Source: Arthrobacter citreus (GTDB lineage Bacteria > Bacillota > Bacilli > Bacillales > Bacillaceae_G). From it: a stretch of 64,000 bases of DNA. The notes under the pieces were generated by a model. It ran no database searches, was not told where the DNA came from, and was given only the letters and a program-made list of their open reading frames with translations. The translations under genes were made by a program, and so were the position numbers. The number at the start of each line of letters is the position of its first letter. The stretch's first letter is position 1. The DNA is taken from assembly GCA_013200995.1 (NCBI GenBank), contig CP053688.1:4216001-4280000 (forward strand), read 5' to 3'. Below are positions 54,274 through 63,972 of the stretch, piece by piece.

Positions 54274-54558
54274 TTAATAGTAGTAAGTGGGAGGACAGTA
54301 GTATCCTGGTGGGCAATAGTAGTAAGGATCCCCATATCCATAACCATACCCGTAAAATGGAAAAAATGGGAAGAATGGACGGAAAAATGGACGCCCAAAT
54401 CCGAATCCAGGTCTACCAAACCCGAAGCCTGGTCTACCGAACCCTGGTCTACCGAACCCAAAACCTGGTCTACCAAATCCACCCATTCCACCATGAAATC
54501 CGCCTCCACCATGGAAGCCACCGCCAAACCCCGGACGATACTCAAGTTCATTCGACAT
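54274..54558 (-). CDS. Gly/Phe-rich repeat protein with GFGRPG repeats
   Basis: A 94-residue protein. After MSNELEYRPGFGGGFHGGGG, RPGFGFG/GFGRPG units repeat about six times, then come FFRPFFPFFPF, YGYGYGYG and a Tyr/Cys/Pro end with two YYCPP motifs. No signal peptide is seen. Low-complexity Gly/Tyr/Cys proteins of this kind occur in Bacillus spore coats or surface layers, but the role is not established. ATG 54558 has AAAGGAGG at ten bases. The repeat invites length variation between strains. Confidence 0.8.
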   Translation of the reverse strand: MSNELEYRPGFGGGFHGGGGFHGGMGGFGRPGFGFGRPGFGRPGFGFGRPGFGFGRPFFRPFFPFFPFYGYGYGYGDPYYYCPPGYYCPPTYYY

Positions 54559-54676
54559 GTATAACAAACCTCCTTTACGTATGAGTCTTACATATTTAAA
54601 ATATGCTGGACAAATGCGGAAGGTTTGGGCGTTCGCGGTTAAAACTGGATTGGAAACTTATATTTCTTTAATGCTC

Positions 54677-56092
54677 TTAATCGTTAAATAAATTTAACTT
54701 ACGAATACGATATTGTAAGTTTTGTCTACTGATGCCTAATTGTTTTGCAGCTTTTGTAATATTGCCGTTATGTTCGTTTAAAACATTCATAATGTACTGT
54801 TTTTCTTTATTTAATAAAGTGTTTTTTAAGTTTGATTGATCTTCAGTAATATCCACTGATTTGACCTCTTTATTTTGACTGATTGTAGATGCGGAAATAA
54901 CATTTCTCTTTTCATTAAAAAATCTAGACGGTAAGTGTGTGGAAGAAATAGTTGTTTCATTTTCAACTAAGTTCATTGCACCTTCAATCATATGTTCAAG
55001 CTCACGTATATTACCCGGCCAGTTATGGCTAAGGAAGAAATTTGATACATCCTCATCCAATTTAGTTACTTGATGGCCAAATAGGCGATTATATTTTTGA
55101 ATAAAGAAGTTTGCTAATAATAGAATATCTTCAAATCGTTCACGTAATGGTGGAAGAAATAATGAGACTACACTTAAACGGTAATATAAGTCCTTACGTA
55201 AATGGTTATTCGCAATTGCTTCAATCGGATCTTCATTTATAGTAGCAATAATTCGTACATCTAATTCTTTTTCACTCGTATCACCAATTCTTCTAACTTT
55301 GCGTTCTTGAATGACACGTAAAAGTTTGGCTTGCAGGTTCGGGCTAAGTGAGTTGATTTCATCTAGTAATAATGTTCCACCATTGGCCTCTTCAAATAAT
55401 CCCGGCTTATCAATTGCCCCGGTAAATGCTCCTTTTTTTGTACCGAAAAGAATACTCTCGATTAAGGTTTCCGGAAGAGCGGCACAATTTTGAGAAATAA
55501 ATGGCTTTGTAGCTCTTTGGCTTGCGTTGTGAATACTTTGTGCAAAGAGTTCTTTACCTGTTCCGGTTTCACCAACTATTAATACCGAGGAAGAAGTTTT
55601 AGCTGATCGCTTAGCGTCCTCAATAATGCTCTTAAATGACGCGGAAGTTCCAATTAATTGTTCGAATGTGTAGCGTGTATTTCTGTTTTGAAGAATTCCG
55701 TCTTGTACGGATTGTTTTAATTCAGTGACATCGCGAACCATTTCGATGGCTCCGATAATTTTATGATCCTTCATGATCGGATAAGTATCGTTGATTGTTG
55801 TAACTTCTTTTCCCTTATTATTAAAATAGGACTGTTTAATATTTTTACGAACTTTCCCTTTTTGGAGGGCTTCGAGAAGTGTACTTGATTGGTTTTTTTG
55901 AAACGTGAATACATCCAGAAGATTTTTATGTAATACATCCTCTTCATTCATCATTTCAATTTCCATCATTTTTCGGTTATATACCATCGTATTTGCTTCT
56001 TGGTCAACTACATGTATACCGATGTCAATTTCTTCTAATATTAATTGTAATAATTCATCAACAGCTAAAAAATTTTGTTTGTCATTTTTCAT
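54677..56092 (-). CDS. rocR: Sigma-54-dependent activator of arginine catabolism, RocR
   Basis: A 471-residue enhancer-binding protein. A PAS sensor (about 15-110) precedes the AAA+ domain with Walker A VGETGTGKELF, the sigma-54 contact GAFTGA and Walker B GGTLLLDEI. A Fis-type HTH (ITKAAKQLGISRQNLQYRIR) ends the protein. ATG 56092 begins the conserved part; ATGs further upstream lack ribosome sites. It is divergent from rocD, with a sigma-54 promoter and paired upstream sites between them, and should respond to ornithine or citrulline. Confidence 0.92.
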   Translation of the reverse strand: MKNDKQNFLAVDELLQLILEEIDIGIHVVDQEANTMVYNRKMMEIEMMNEEDVLHKNLLDVFTFQKNQSSTLLEALQKGKVRKNIKQSYFNNKGKEVTTINDTYPIMKDHKIIGAIEMVRDVTELKQSVQDGILQNRNTRYTFEQLIGTSASFKSIIEDAKRSAKTSSSVLIVGETGTGKELFAQSIHNASQRATKPFISQNCAALPETLIESILFGTKKGAFTGAIDKPGLFEEANGGTLLLDEINSLSPNLQAKLLRVIQERKVRRIGDTSEKELDVRIIATINEDPIEAIANNHLRKDLYYRLSVVSLFLPPLRERFEDILLLANFFIQKYNRLFGHQVTKLDEDVSNFFLSHNWPGNIRELEHMIEGAMNLVENETTISSTHLPSRFFNEKRNVISASTISQNKEVKSVDITEDQSNLKNTLLNKEKQYIMNVLNEHNGNITKAAKQLGISRQNLQYRIRKLNLFND

Positions 56093-56238
56093 AAAATTCT
56101 CTCTTTTCATTATCACTGTAGAAAAAATTTGCACTTCTAACTATTTTTGGTAAGATAAAAAGGCAGTTTTTCCAAATGTGCTAATTTTTTTTGTTAATCC
56201 TTTTTTTGCTGCAAATATTCTATGCATATTTTAATTAA

Positions 56239-56268
56239 TTTTGCGCTTAAATGCAAAAATATTTTGCG
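56239..56268 (+). promoter_or_regulatory. RocR upstream activating sequences
   Basis: TTTTGC (56239-56244) faces GCAAAA (56253-56258), which in turn forms a perfect palindrome with TTTTGC (56262-56267). These overlapping TTTTGC/GCAAAA half-sites lie about 85 bp before the -24 element, the usual distance for an enhancer. Confidence 0.6.
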
Positions 56269-56352
56269 GTAAATTGTAAACGGTATCATCTTTATCGATG
56301 GATAACATCCGGAATAAGTACATTCTGTGAATTTTTCTGTATTTATCATGTT

Positions 56353-56369
56353 TGGCACGGAAATTGCTT
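56353..56369 (+). promoter_or_regulatory. Sigma-54 (SigL) -24/-12 promoter of rocD
   Basis: TGGCACGGAAATTGCTT fits TGGCACG-N4-TTGCW exactly at the invariant GG and GC. It lies about 50 bp before ATG 56418. Confidence 0.95.
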
Positions 56370-56417
56370 ATTCTTTTAGTAAGAAACTAAAAATTAATCA
56401 ATATTGGGGGAACTCAA

Positions 56418-57629
56418 ATGGCAACTAATTCTCAAAAAATCATTGACCAAACAAATCAGTATGGCGCAAATAACTATCATCCACTACCAGTAGTAATCGC
56501 TAAAGCTGAAGGTATTTGGGTGACAGATCCAGAGGGGAACAGATATTTAGATATGCTTAGTGCTTATTCTTCTGTAAACCAAGGTCATCGTCATCCGAAA
56601 ATTATTCAAGCTTTAAAGGATCAAGCGGACAAAGTTACATTAACTTCTCGTGCTTTCTATAGTGAAAACATGGGTGAGTGGTTTGAAAAAGTAGCAAAAG
56701 TTACTAACAAAGACATGATTTTACCAATGAACACAGGTGCTGAAGCTGTTGAGACAGCAATTAAAGCTGCTAGAAGATGGGCTTATGATGTAAAAGGTGT
56801 TGAAGATAACCAAGCTGAAATTATTGCTTGTGTTGGTAATTTCCATGGACGTACTATGGCTGCAGTATCTTTATCATCAGAAAAAGACTATCAACGTGGA
56901 TTTGGACCATTCTTACCAGGAATTAAGTTAATTCCCTATGGCGATATGGAAGCATTAAAAGCAGCTATTACTCCTAATACTGCTGCATTCTTAATCGAGC
57001 CAATTCAAGGTGAGGCTGGAATTAATATTCCTAGAGAAGGATTCTTATGCGAAGTAGCTGAAGTTTGTAAAAATGAAAACGTATTATTTATTGCAGATGA
57101 AATTCAAACTGGTCTATGCAGAACTGGTAAAACTTTTGCATGTGATTGGGATGGAGTAATTCCTGATATGTACATTTTAGGTAAAGCACTTGGAGGCGGC
57201 GTATTCCCAATTTCATGTGTTGCTGCAAATCGTTCAATTCTAGGAGTGTTTGAGCCAGGTTCTCACGGATCTACATTTGGTGGAAACCCATTAGCTTGTG
57301 CTGTTTCTGTAGCAGCATTAGATGTACTTGAAGAAGAGAAATTAGCTGAGCGTTCAAATGAGCTTGGAAATTACTTTATGGAAAAACTAAGAGAAATCGA
57401 GCATCCTCATATTAAAGAAGTTAGAGGACGTGGATTATTTATTGGTGTTGAACTACATGTTCCTGCACGTGTTTACTGTGAAGCATTGAAAAAACAAGGT
57501 TTATTATGTAAAGAAACACATGATATAGTAATTCGTTTTGCACCACCATTAATTATTTCTAAAGAAGATTTAGACTGGTCAATTCAACAAATTAACGAAG
57601 TATTTAGCCAATATAAAGCAACTGTATAA
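56418..57629 (+). CDS. rocD: Ornithine aminotransferase
   Basis: A 403-residue PLP enzyme that converts ornithine and 2-oxoglutarate to glutamate semialdehyde and glutamate. [17 protein letters not shown] (about 105-121), [14 protein letters not shown] (about 225) and the PLP lysine in [12 protein letters not shown] (about 253) match the family. GGGGGAA precedes ATG 56418. It lies 15 bp before the glutamate dehydrogenase gene and is driven by SigL/RocR. Confidence 0.96.
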   Translation: MATNSQKIIDQTNQYGANNYHPLPVVIAKAEGIWVTDPEGNRYLDMLSAYSSVNQGHRHPKIIQALKDQADKVTLTSRAFYSENMGEWFEKVAKVTNKDMILPMNTGAEAVETAIKAARRWAYDVKGVEDNQAEIIACVGNFHGRTMAAVSLSSEKDYQRGFGPFLPGIKLIPYGDMEALKAAITPNTAAFLIEPIQGEAGINIPREGFLCEVAEVCKNENVLFIADEIQTGLCRTGKTFACDWDGVIPDMYILGKALGGGVFPISCVAANRSILGVFEPGSHGSTFGGNPLACAVSVAALDVLEEEKLAERSNELGNYFMEKLREIEHPHIKEVRGRGLFIGVELHVPARVYCEALKKQGLLCKETHDIVIRFAPPLIISKEDLDWSIQQINEVFSQYKATV

Positions 57630-57644
57630 ATGGAGCGATAAAAA

Positions 57645-58931
57645 ATGACAACTACAATCCCACAAAATGAAGTACAAAACAAAATCAAAGAAGAAGGCAG
57701 AGAATTAATTGAGTCAACTCAAGAAGTAATCTCTGAAGCACTTCATAAACTTGGTTATTCAAAAGAACTTTATGAGTTATTAAAAGAACCTTTACGATTT
57801 TTAACAGTACAAATTCCGGTAAGAATGGATGATGGCTCAGTGAAAATTTTCACTGGCTATCGTTCACAACATAATGATTCTGTAGGTCCAACAAAGGGCG
57901 GAATTCGTTTCCATCCTGAGGTAAATGAAGATGAAGTAAAAGCTTTATCAATGTGGATGAGCTTAAAATGCGGTATCGTTGATTTACCATACGGTGGGGG
58001 AAAAGGCGGTATCATCTGTGATCCAAGAAAGATGTCAATATTTGAGTTAGAGCGCTTAAGTAGAGGATATGTTCGTGCAATCAGCCAAATCGTTGGTCCG
58101 ACGAAAGATATCCCTGCACCAGACGTATACACAAATCCTCAAATTATGGCTTGGATGATGGATGAGTATAGTAGAATTCAAGAGTTTGATTCTCCAGGAT
58201 TTATTACTGGTAAACCACTTGTACTAGGTGGTTCAGCAGGACGTGAAACAGCTACGGCTCAAGGTGTAACAATCTGTATCGAAGAAGCTGCGAAGCGTAA
58301 AGGAATCGATTTAAAGGGTGCTAGTGTCATTGTTCAAGGATTTGGTAATGCGGGTAGCTTCTTAGCTAAGTTCATGATTGAAGCAGGTGCAAAAGTAGTT
58401 GGTATTTCGGACGCACTTGGCGCATTATATGATCAAAATGGTTTAGATATCGAAAGTTTATTAGAAAAAAGAGATAGCTTCGGTACAGTAACTAACCAGT
58501 TTACTGATGTAATTTCAAATAAAGAATTACTTGAAATGCCTTGTGATATTTTAGTTCCAGCTGCAATTTCAAACCAAATTACAATTGAAAATGCTCACAA
58601 TATTAAAGCAACAATCGTAGTTGAAGCTGCAAATGGTCCTACTACTCTAGAAGCTACTAAAATATTAACAGAACGCGGAATTTTATTAGTTCCAGACGTA
58701 TTAGCAAGTGCTGGCGGAGTTTCTGTTTCGTATTTTGAGTGGGTTCAAAATAACCAAGGTTATTACTGGTCTGATGAAGAAGTGGCTAAAAAGCTACGTG
58801 AAAAAATGGTTCGTTCATTTGACAGTGTTTATCAAACTTCAGTTAATCGTCAAGTAAATATGAGATTAGCTGCATACATGGTTGGTATTCGTAAAATGGC
58901 AGAAGCATCTCGTTTCCGTGGATGGGTTTAA
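57645..58931 (+). CDS. rocG: NAD-specific glutamate dehydrogenase
   Basis: A 428-residue hexameric enzyme that oxidises glutamate to 2-oxoglutarate. The catalytic [18 protein letters not shown] (about 108-125), [14 protein letters not shown] and the Rossmann [15 protein letters not shown] (about 227) are clear. Coupling to rocD supports the catabolic RocG role; GudB is the alternative name for near-identical paralogues. The downstream hairpin 58947-58972 has no U-tract. Confidence 0.92.
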   Translation: MTTTIPQNEVQNKIKEEGRELIESTQEVISEALHKLGYSKELYELLKEPLRFLTVQIPVRMDDGSVKIFTGYRSQHNDSVGPTKGGIRFHPEVNEDEVKALSMWMSLKCGIVDLPYGGGKGGIICDPRKMSIFELERLSRGYVRAISQIVGPTKDIPAPDVYTNPQIMAWMMDEYSRIQEFDSPGFITGKPLVLGGSAGRETATAQGVTICIEEAAKRKGIDLKGASVIVQGFGNAGSFLAKFMIEAGAKVVGISDALGALYDQNGLDIESLLEKRDSFGTVTNQFTDVISNKELLEMPCDILVPAAISNQITIENAHNIKATIVVEAANGPTTLEATKILTERGILLVPDVLASAGGVSVSYFEWVQNNQGYYWSDEEVAKKLREKMVRSFDSVYQTSVNRQVNMRLAAYMVGIRKMAEASRFRGWV

Positions 58932-58946
58932 TAGATTAATAGGTTC

Positions 58947-58972
58947 GCTCCAGGTGGTTTTCCATCTGGAGC
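58947..58972 (+). terminator. Hairpin after glutamate dehydrogenase
   Basis: GCTCCAG / CTGGAGC with inner TGG/CCA; followed by ACTTATATTG rather than a T-run, so it may be only a partial terminator before rocE. Confidence 0.5.
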
Positions 58973-59185
58973 ACTTATATTGTATTGACAGTCTATTTTT
59001 ATAATTAAGTATTATTTTAATACAATATTTTGTATGCGTTTTCAATTAATATCTGAAAATTATTCTTGAAATATGTTAATTTAAAGCGTTTTAGTGTTCG
59101 TTATGGGATTCGGGGGAGTCTGCATTCTGCTATATCAGAATATTTTAACTTATGCGCACAATTTGCATCTAGAGGAGGGACTTTC

Positions 59186-60592
59186 ATGAAACAACAAGAA
59201 CAGGGGTTAAAGAAAGAACTTAAAAGTAGACACTTGTTTATGATTGCTCTTGGGGGGGTAATTGGGACAGGTTTGTTTATGGGATCAGGCTATACAATTA
59301 GTGAAGCTGGCCCAGGTGGAGCAATATTAGCCTACTTAGTAGGTGGAATCGTAATGTACTTAACAATGCTATGTTTAGGAGAGTTAGCAGTTAATTTACC
59401 AGATGCTGGTTCTTATCAAACTTATGCAACTAAATATATCTCACCAGCGTCAGGTTATGTAGTTGGATGGATGGCATGGTTAAACTGGTCGGTAACAATC
59501 GGTTTAGAGTTAATAACAGTTAGTATGTTAATGAAAAGATGGTTTCCAGATGTACCGACTTGGATTTGGTGTGTAGTATTCGGGGTAATATTATTCGCAA
59601 TAAATGCACTTTCAACTAGAAGTTTTGCTGAAGTTGAATTTTGGTTTGCAAGTATTAAAGTAGTGACAATTGTTCTATTTATAATTTTAGGTGGAGCAGT
59701 AATGTTTGGCATTGTACCAGTGGAAGGGTCAAAGGCTCCAATGCTTTCTAACTTTACAGACCACGGCGGACTTTTCCCGAATGGCTTTTTAGCGATTATG
59801 GTCACAATGGTTGCAGTTAACTTCTCATTCCAGGGAAGTGAATTAGTAGGGATTGCAGCTGGTGAAAGTGAAGATCCAGCAACAGCTGTACCTAAAGCAA
59901 TTAATAACACTGTATGGAGAATTCTAGTATTCTTTATTTTATCAATATTTGTTTTAGCAGGCTTATTCCCTTGGGAGAAAGCTGGCTTAGTAGATAGTCC
60001 ATTCGTAGTAGTATTTGATAACATCGGTATTCCATATGCAGCGGATATTATGAACTTTGTTATTATTACAGCAGTTCTTTCAGTTGCAAACTCAGGTCTA
60101 TACGCAACATCACGTATGATGTATTCAATGGCTCAAAAAGGAATGGTTAGTTCGAAATTAGGAAAACTTACTAAAAAAGGTGTACCTTTAAACGCTTTAA
60201 CTTTTAGTATGTTTTTTGGATGTTTATCTCTATTAAGTGGTATTTACGCAGAAGACACGGTTTATCTATGGTTACTATCAATTGCAGGATTTGGCTGTCT
60301 ATTCGTTTGGGCAAGCATTGCACTATCAAATCTTTTAGGCAGAAAGAAATACATTCAAGAAGGTGGGAAATTAGAGGACTTAAAATACAAAACTCCTCTT
60401 TACCCAATCGTACCAATTGTTGCATTAGTGTTAAATGTGGCTGTAATGATTAGCCTTGCATTTATCCCAGACCAACGCATTGCATTGTACTGTGGTGTTC
60501 CATTTATGATTCTATGTTTAATTTATTACCATTTCTCCGCTAGGCATAAGATTGAAAAGCATGAGCAAGAAGCGGGTAGGAAGGTAAGTTAA
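59186..60592 (+). CDS. rocE: Amino-acid permease, RocE-like (arginine/ornithine uptake)
   Basis: A 468-residue APC-family transporter of twelve helices. LKSRHLFMIALGGVIGTGLF (about 11-30) and SEAGPGGAILAYLVGG are the family hallmark, and SYQTYATKYISPASGYVVGW follows. ATG 59186 has AGAGGAGGG; the frame extends 40 codons upstream without a site. Its length matches RocE, and the context is the roc locus, though related permeases are hard to separate. No sigma-54 motif lies directly before it. Confidence 0.82.
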   Translation: MKQQEQGLKKELKSRHLFMIALGGVIGTGLFMGSGYTISEAGPGGAILAYLVGGIVMYLTMLCLGELAVNLPDAGSYQTYATKYISPASGYVVGWMAWLNWSVTIGLELITVSMLMKRWFPDVPTWIWCVVFGVILFAINALSTRSFAEVEFWFASIKVVTIVLFIILGGAVMFGIVPVEGSKAPMLSNFTDHGGLFPNGFLAIMVTMVAVNFSFQGSELVGIAAGESEDPATAVPKAINNTVWRILVFFILSIFVLAGLFPWEKAGLVDSPFVVVFDNIGIPYAADIMNFVIITAVLSVANSGLYATSRMMYSMAQKGMVSSKLGKLTKKGVPLNALTFSMFFGCLSLLSGIYAEDTVYLWLLSIAGFGCLFVWASIALSNLLGRKKYIQEGGKLEDLKYKTPLYPIVPIVALVLNVAVMISLAFIPDQRIALYCGVPFMILCLIYYHFSARHKIEKHEQEAGRKVS

Positions 60593-60629
60593 TATTTCGG
60601 TTTATGAACTTGACTTTTAATTAGATAGA

Positions 60630-60667
60630 GCCCGCGAGGAGGTTAGGCTTCCTGGCGGGTTTTTTTG
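60630..60667 (+). terminator. Terminator of the permease gene
   Basis: CCCGC / GCGGG with inner AGGA/TCCT and a T-run. Confidence 0.88.
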
Positions 60668-60842
60668 TTTTTTAATTGAGTTGTGATTGTTTTTGATTAA
60701 ATTTGATTTGGGATCGGTTTTTAGGGTGCATTGACAGGATTTAGTGGTAGATTAGCTACTTTATCAACAATGTCTACGGAGTTCTCGTGCTTTTTGAGTT
60801 TAAATACACTATATTTCGATGCACAGAAGTACCCCTAGGTCG

Positions 60843-60963
60843 TTTATGCACAAAAATTCTTACTTTATGAACGAAACTTATTGGTTTATGCACAAAAACC
60901 AGCACTTTATGAACAAGTCTCAATGATTTATGAACAAAAGCCACCGTTTTATGAACCAAGCAC
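60843..60963 (+). repeat. 21-bp phased repeat array 5 (6 units)
   Basis: TTTATGCACAAA, TTTATGAACGAA, TTTATGCACAAA, TTTATGAACAAG, TTTATGAACAAA and TTTATGAACCAA start at 60843, 60864, 60885, 60906, 60927 and 60948: exactly 21 bp each time. The variable part is nine bases. It is the opposite orientation of arrays 1 and 4. Confidence 0.9.
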
Positions 60964-61041
60964 ACAAAAAGTATGTGCTATTAATAATTCGCTAGCCATA
61001 TTTCAACGCACAGCAGCCGCTCACAAAAATCCCCAAAATTT

Positions 61042-61146
61042 TATCAACAAAAATCATCGATATATCAACAAAAATCAGTAGTTTATCAATAAAAATGCCT
61101 ACTATATCAACAAAGTTCACAGCTTTATCAACAAAGTTCACAATAT
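61042..61146 (+). repeat. 21-bp phased repeat array 6 (5 units)
   Basis: TATCAACAAA-type units at 61042, 61063, 61084, 61105 and 61126, exactly 21 bp apart, each preceded by T or TA. Same subtype as array 3. It shares the convergent rocE-oppA gap (60593-61251) with array 5. Confidence 0.9.
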
Positions 61147-61207
61147 GTTCGTATTTCTTCCAAGAAACCATCCCAAAACATAGGGGAGCAGCAACTTATC
61201 CACACTC

Positions 61208-61244
61208 AAAAAAAAGAACCATCTCAAAAGAGACGGTCCCATTT
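61208..61244 (-). terminator. Terminator of the peptide-importer operon
   Basis: On the minus strand GACCGTCTC / GAGATGGTT (two G-U pairs) with TTTT loop, then CTTTTTTTT. Confidence 0.85.
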
Positions 61245-61251
61245 TTAAAGC

Positions 61252-63027
61252 TTATTTATTTTTTTCAGACTCTGCACTTGTAACAGAGATGTCTTGTAAG
61301 TGACCTTGGAAACCTTGACCAGCAGTTAGGTCGTAACCTTTAACGCGTTTGTTAACTCCGTCTAAACCGAAGCGGAATAGAGTAGGGATAACTGGTACTT
61401 CGTCATTTACAAGCTCTTGCCATTGGTCGTATACTTTTTGACGGTATTTTTCGTCAAAGGCTTGAGCTGAGATACCTTCTTTTAATAACTTGTCGTTTTC
61501 TGGATTTACCCAACGAACGTAGTTAAATGGTGCGTTTTTAGCCCAAATTCCAGATGGGTCTGGGTCAGAACCTGTTCCCCAAGCTGCTGCGAAGATATCG
61601 ATTTTTGGATTATCTTTTTCTACCATGTCGTAGAATGAGTTGAACTCATGTAAACGTCCATCTAATAATTGAACATCTAAGCCAACATCTTTCCAAGATT
61701 GGATGTAGAATTGTGCTAATGGTTCAGCAATATCGCCACCGCTCATAGAAGCGAAGTTGATTTTGAATGGTTTACCGTTTGGATCTTCACGTAAGCCATC
61801 TCCAGTTACATCTTTGTAACCAGCATCATCAAGTAATTTTTTAGCTTTTGCTGGATCATGAGTGTATCCTTTTAATGCTTTATCAAAGTATTTAGGGAAT
61901 GATGGTGGAATTACAGATGTTGCAGGCACTCGTAATCCTTTGTATAATTTTTCCCCAACTGCTTTGTTGTCGATCGCATAAGCCATTGCTTGACGTAAAC
62001 GTTTATCTGAGAATTTTGTATTATCCATTACGTTTACACCGTTTTTCGCATCGAAATGTCCTAATTTAAATCCAATGTAAGAGTAAGCTAATTCTGTTTT
62101 ACCGATTAATTGGATATTTTTTAATTTTTTAGCTTGATCGTATTGGTCAGCTGAAACAGACGCGATATCGATGTCGCCGTTTTGTAATGAAGATGTAGCA
62201 ATTGTTGGGTTAACAACTTTTAAAAGTACACCGTCAAGTTTTGGAGCACCATTCCAGTAATCTTTGTTCGCTTCAAATTCTACAGCTTCACCTGGAGTGA
62301 TCTTTTTGATTTTGAATGGTCCAAAGCCAATTGGAGCTTTACGAATTTGGTCAGATGATGCTAATTTATCGATTGGTACATTTCCTAAATATTTTTTAGG
62401 TAGTGGGTTAGTCCATAAACCAGTAAGTACTGATGGGTTTGCTTCTTTGAATGTAATTGAGATGTTGTGGTCGTCAATTACTTTTACCCCAGAGATCGAT
62501 TTTGCTTTACCGTTATGGTAATCTTCCATACCTTCGATCATAGACATTTGTGAGTCATAACGTACACCAGTATATTTCGGGCTACCAATTACAAGGTAAG
62601 CGTACTCTAAATCTGAAGCAGTTACAGGGTCACCATTGTGCCATTTTACATTATCGCGAATTGTTAAAGTAATTGTCTTTTTATCATCGCTTAATTTGTA
62701 TGTAGCAGCACCATCTTGGTCGTAAATATAGTTTTCATCTGTTGAAAGAAGTGCCTCATCAAAGAATTGAAGAACTTGAGAATCTGGATCGCCTTCATAG
62801 AAAACTGTATTTAAAATACCTTCAAATGGCGTGTCAGATACTAAACCGTATTTTAAAGTGCCACCTGCGATTGATTTTTTGTTATTCGATACTTTAATTG
62901 GGAAAGCAGCTTGATCTACTTTAGCAGTTGTAGACGTTTTTGTGTCCCCGCCCTTACAAGCAGATAGAATTAACATAGATACTGCCATTGCGCTTAAAAC
63001 CTTAGAAAATCCTTTTGCATTTTTCAT
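61252..63027 (-). CDS. Oligopeptide/dipeptide ABC transporter, substrate-binding lipoprotein
   Basis: A 591-residue family 5 binding protein. Signal peptide with lipobox LILSAC (Cys at about 24), then the conserved YKLSDDKKTITLTIRDNVKW and HNGDPVTASDLEYAY region (about 105-140). Members deliver peptides to the membrane pore. ATG 63027 has AAAGGAGAG at ten bases; the frame runs 19 codons further without a site. It is the last gene of the operon here; the ATPase genes are not in view. Confidence 0.93.
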   Translation of the reverse strand: MKNAKGFSKVLSAMAVSMLILSACKGGDTKTSTTAKVDQAAFPIKVSNNKKSIAGGTLKYGLVSDTPFEGILNTVFYEGDPDSQVLQFFDEALLSTDENYIYDQDGAATYKLSDDKKTITLTIRDNVKWHNGDPVTASDLEYAYLVIGSPKYTGVRYDSQMSMIEGMEDYHNGKAKSISGVKVIDDHNISITFKEANPSVLTGLWTNPLPKKYLGNVPIDKLASSDQIRKAPIGFGPFKIKKITPGEAVEFEANKDYWNGAPKLDGVLLKVVNPTIATSSLQNGDIDIASVSADQYDQAKKLKNIQLIGKTELAYSYIGFKLGHFDAKNGVNVMDNTKFSDKRLRQAMAYAIDNKAVGEKLYKGLRVPATSVIPPSFPKYFDKALKGYTHDPAKAKKLLDDAGYKDVTGDGLREDPNGKPFKINFASMSGGDIAEPLAQFYIQSWKDVGLDVQLLDGRLHEFNSFYDMVEKDNPKIDIFAAAWGTGSDPDPSGIWAKNAPFNYVRWVNPENDKLLKEGISAQAFDEKYRQKVYDQWQELVNDEVPVIPTLFRFGLDGVNKRVKGYDLTAGQGFQGHLQDISVTSAESEKNK

Positions 63028-63052
63028 ATTTCCACTCTCCTTTAATGGTTTC

Positions 63053-63958
63053 TTAACCTCTTCTTTGTCTTGCATCAGCTGCACGCTTTAGCGCTTCACC
63101 GATAAAATTTATACTCAGCATGAGCACTAAAATCATGCACGATGCAGGTAGCCAAATCCACAGCTTGTTTTGTAAAACATCAGGGTTTGTTGCATAACTT
63201 ACTAGTGTTCCTAAACTTGGAGTACTTTCTGGTAAACCAAATCCAAGGAACGTTAAACCTGATTCAATACCGATATTTCCAGCTAGGTTTAATGTAAATG
63301 CAACAATAATTAATGAACTTACATTTGGTAAAACGTGTGAAATAATGATTTTCCAGCTTGGCGTGCCAATCGCTTTAGCAGCGGCAACATAATCTAATTC
63401 GCTTTCTGATAATACTTTTGAACGAATTAATCTTGCCTTACCTGTCCATAAAAATAGACTCATTATTAAGATGAAATTTACGATTGAGAATGTCGGTACA
63501 ACTGTAACGAATACGATAATTAACATGATTGTTGGTAAAGATAGGAAAAAGTCAATAATACGCATGACAGTACCATCAACCCAGCCACCAAAGTAACCAG
63601 CTATTAACCCAAGTGTTAAGCCTAGTAAATTCGTAATAATTGTGATGAAAAAACCGATTGTAAAAGAATTTCTAGTTCCAATTATTAGTTGCCCGAAAAC
63701 ATCACGTCCTCCGTAATCTGTACCAAGTATATGAGCAGAGGAAGGGGGCTGATAGATTGATAGAAAGTCAACTTTAACAATTTGATCTTGATTTAGTACA
63801 AGCGAAGTGCCATACACCAATAATATTATTAAGCCAAGTAGGATAAGAGAACCTAAAGCTAACTTATCTCGTCTAAATTCTGCCCAAATAACACTAAATC
63901 CAGATGCACTTTTTCGCTTCTCAACTATATGATTTTGATTTTCGATTTTTAATTCCAT
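63053..63958 (-). CDS. Oligopeptide/dipeptide ABC transporter permease (OppC/DppC-like)
   Basis: A 301-residue permease with six helices. The N-terminal OppC domain has FRRDKLALGSLILLG, the SAHILGTDYGGRDVFGQLI block (about 77-95) and the EAA loop DYVAAAKAIGTPSWKIIISH (about 195-214). ATG 63958 follows AGGTAGGTG. It lies 25 bp before the lipoprotein and 14 bp after the partial upstream permease. Confidence 0.93.
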   Translation of the reverse strand: MELKIENQNHIVEKRKSASGFSVIWAEFRRDKLALGSLILLGLIILLVYGTSLVLNQDQIVKVDFLSIYQPPSSAHILGTDYGGRDVFGQLIIGTRNSFTIGFFITIITNLLGLTLGLIAGYFGGWVDGTVMRIIDFFLSLPTIMLIIVFVTVVPTFSIVNFILIMSLFLWTGKARLIRSKVLSESELDYVAAAKAIGTPSWKIIISHVLPNVSSLIIVAFTLNLAGNIGIESGLTFLGFGLPESTPSLGTLVSYATNPDVLQNKLWIWLPASCMILVLMLSINFIGEALKRAADARQRRG

Positions 63959-63972
63959 AAATTTCACCTACC

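Noticed and set aside
59120..59175. Possible sigma-54 promoter before rocE (GCGCACAATTTGCAT)
   Set aside because: The GG element is missing and spacing between the two elements is wrong.
59455..60024. Long minus-strand frame inside the rocE gene
   Set aside because: It lies wholly antisense to a clear permease, has no ribosome site and no recognisable domains.
60774..60965. Minus-strand open frame with repeated FVHK heptads
   Set aside because: It is a by-product of the 21-bp array, with no ribosome site, and similar frames are broken by a 20-bp step in another array.
60843..61146. Possible CRISPR array
   Set aside because: Repeat of about 12 bp and spacer of 9 bp are far too short, cores vary, and no cas genes are present.
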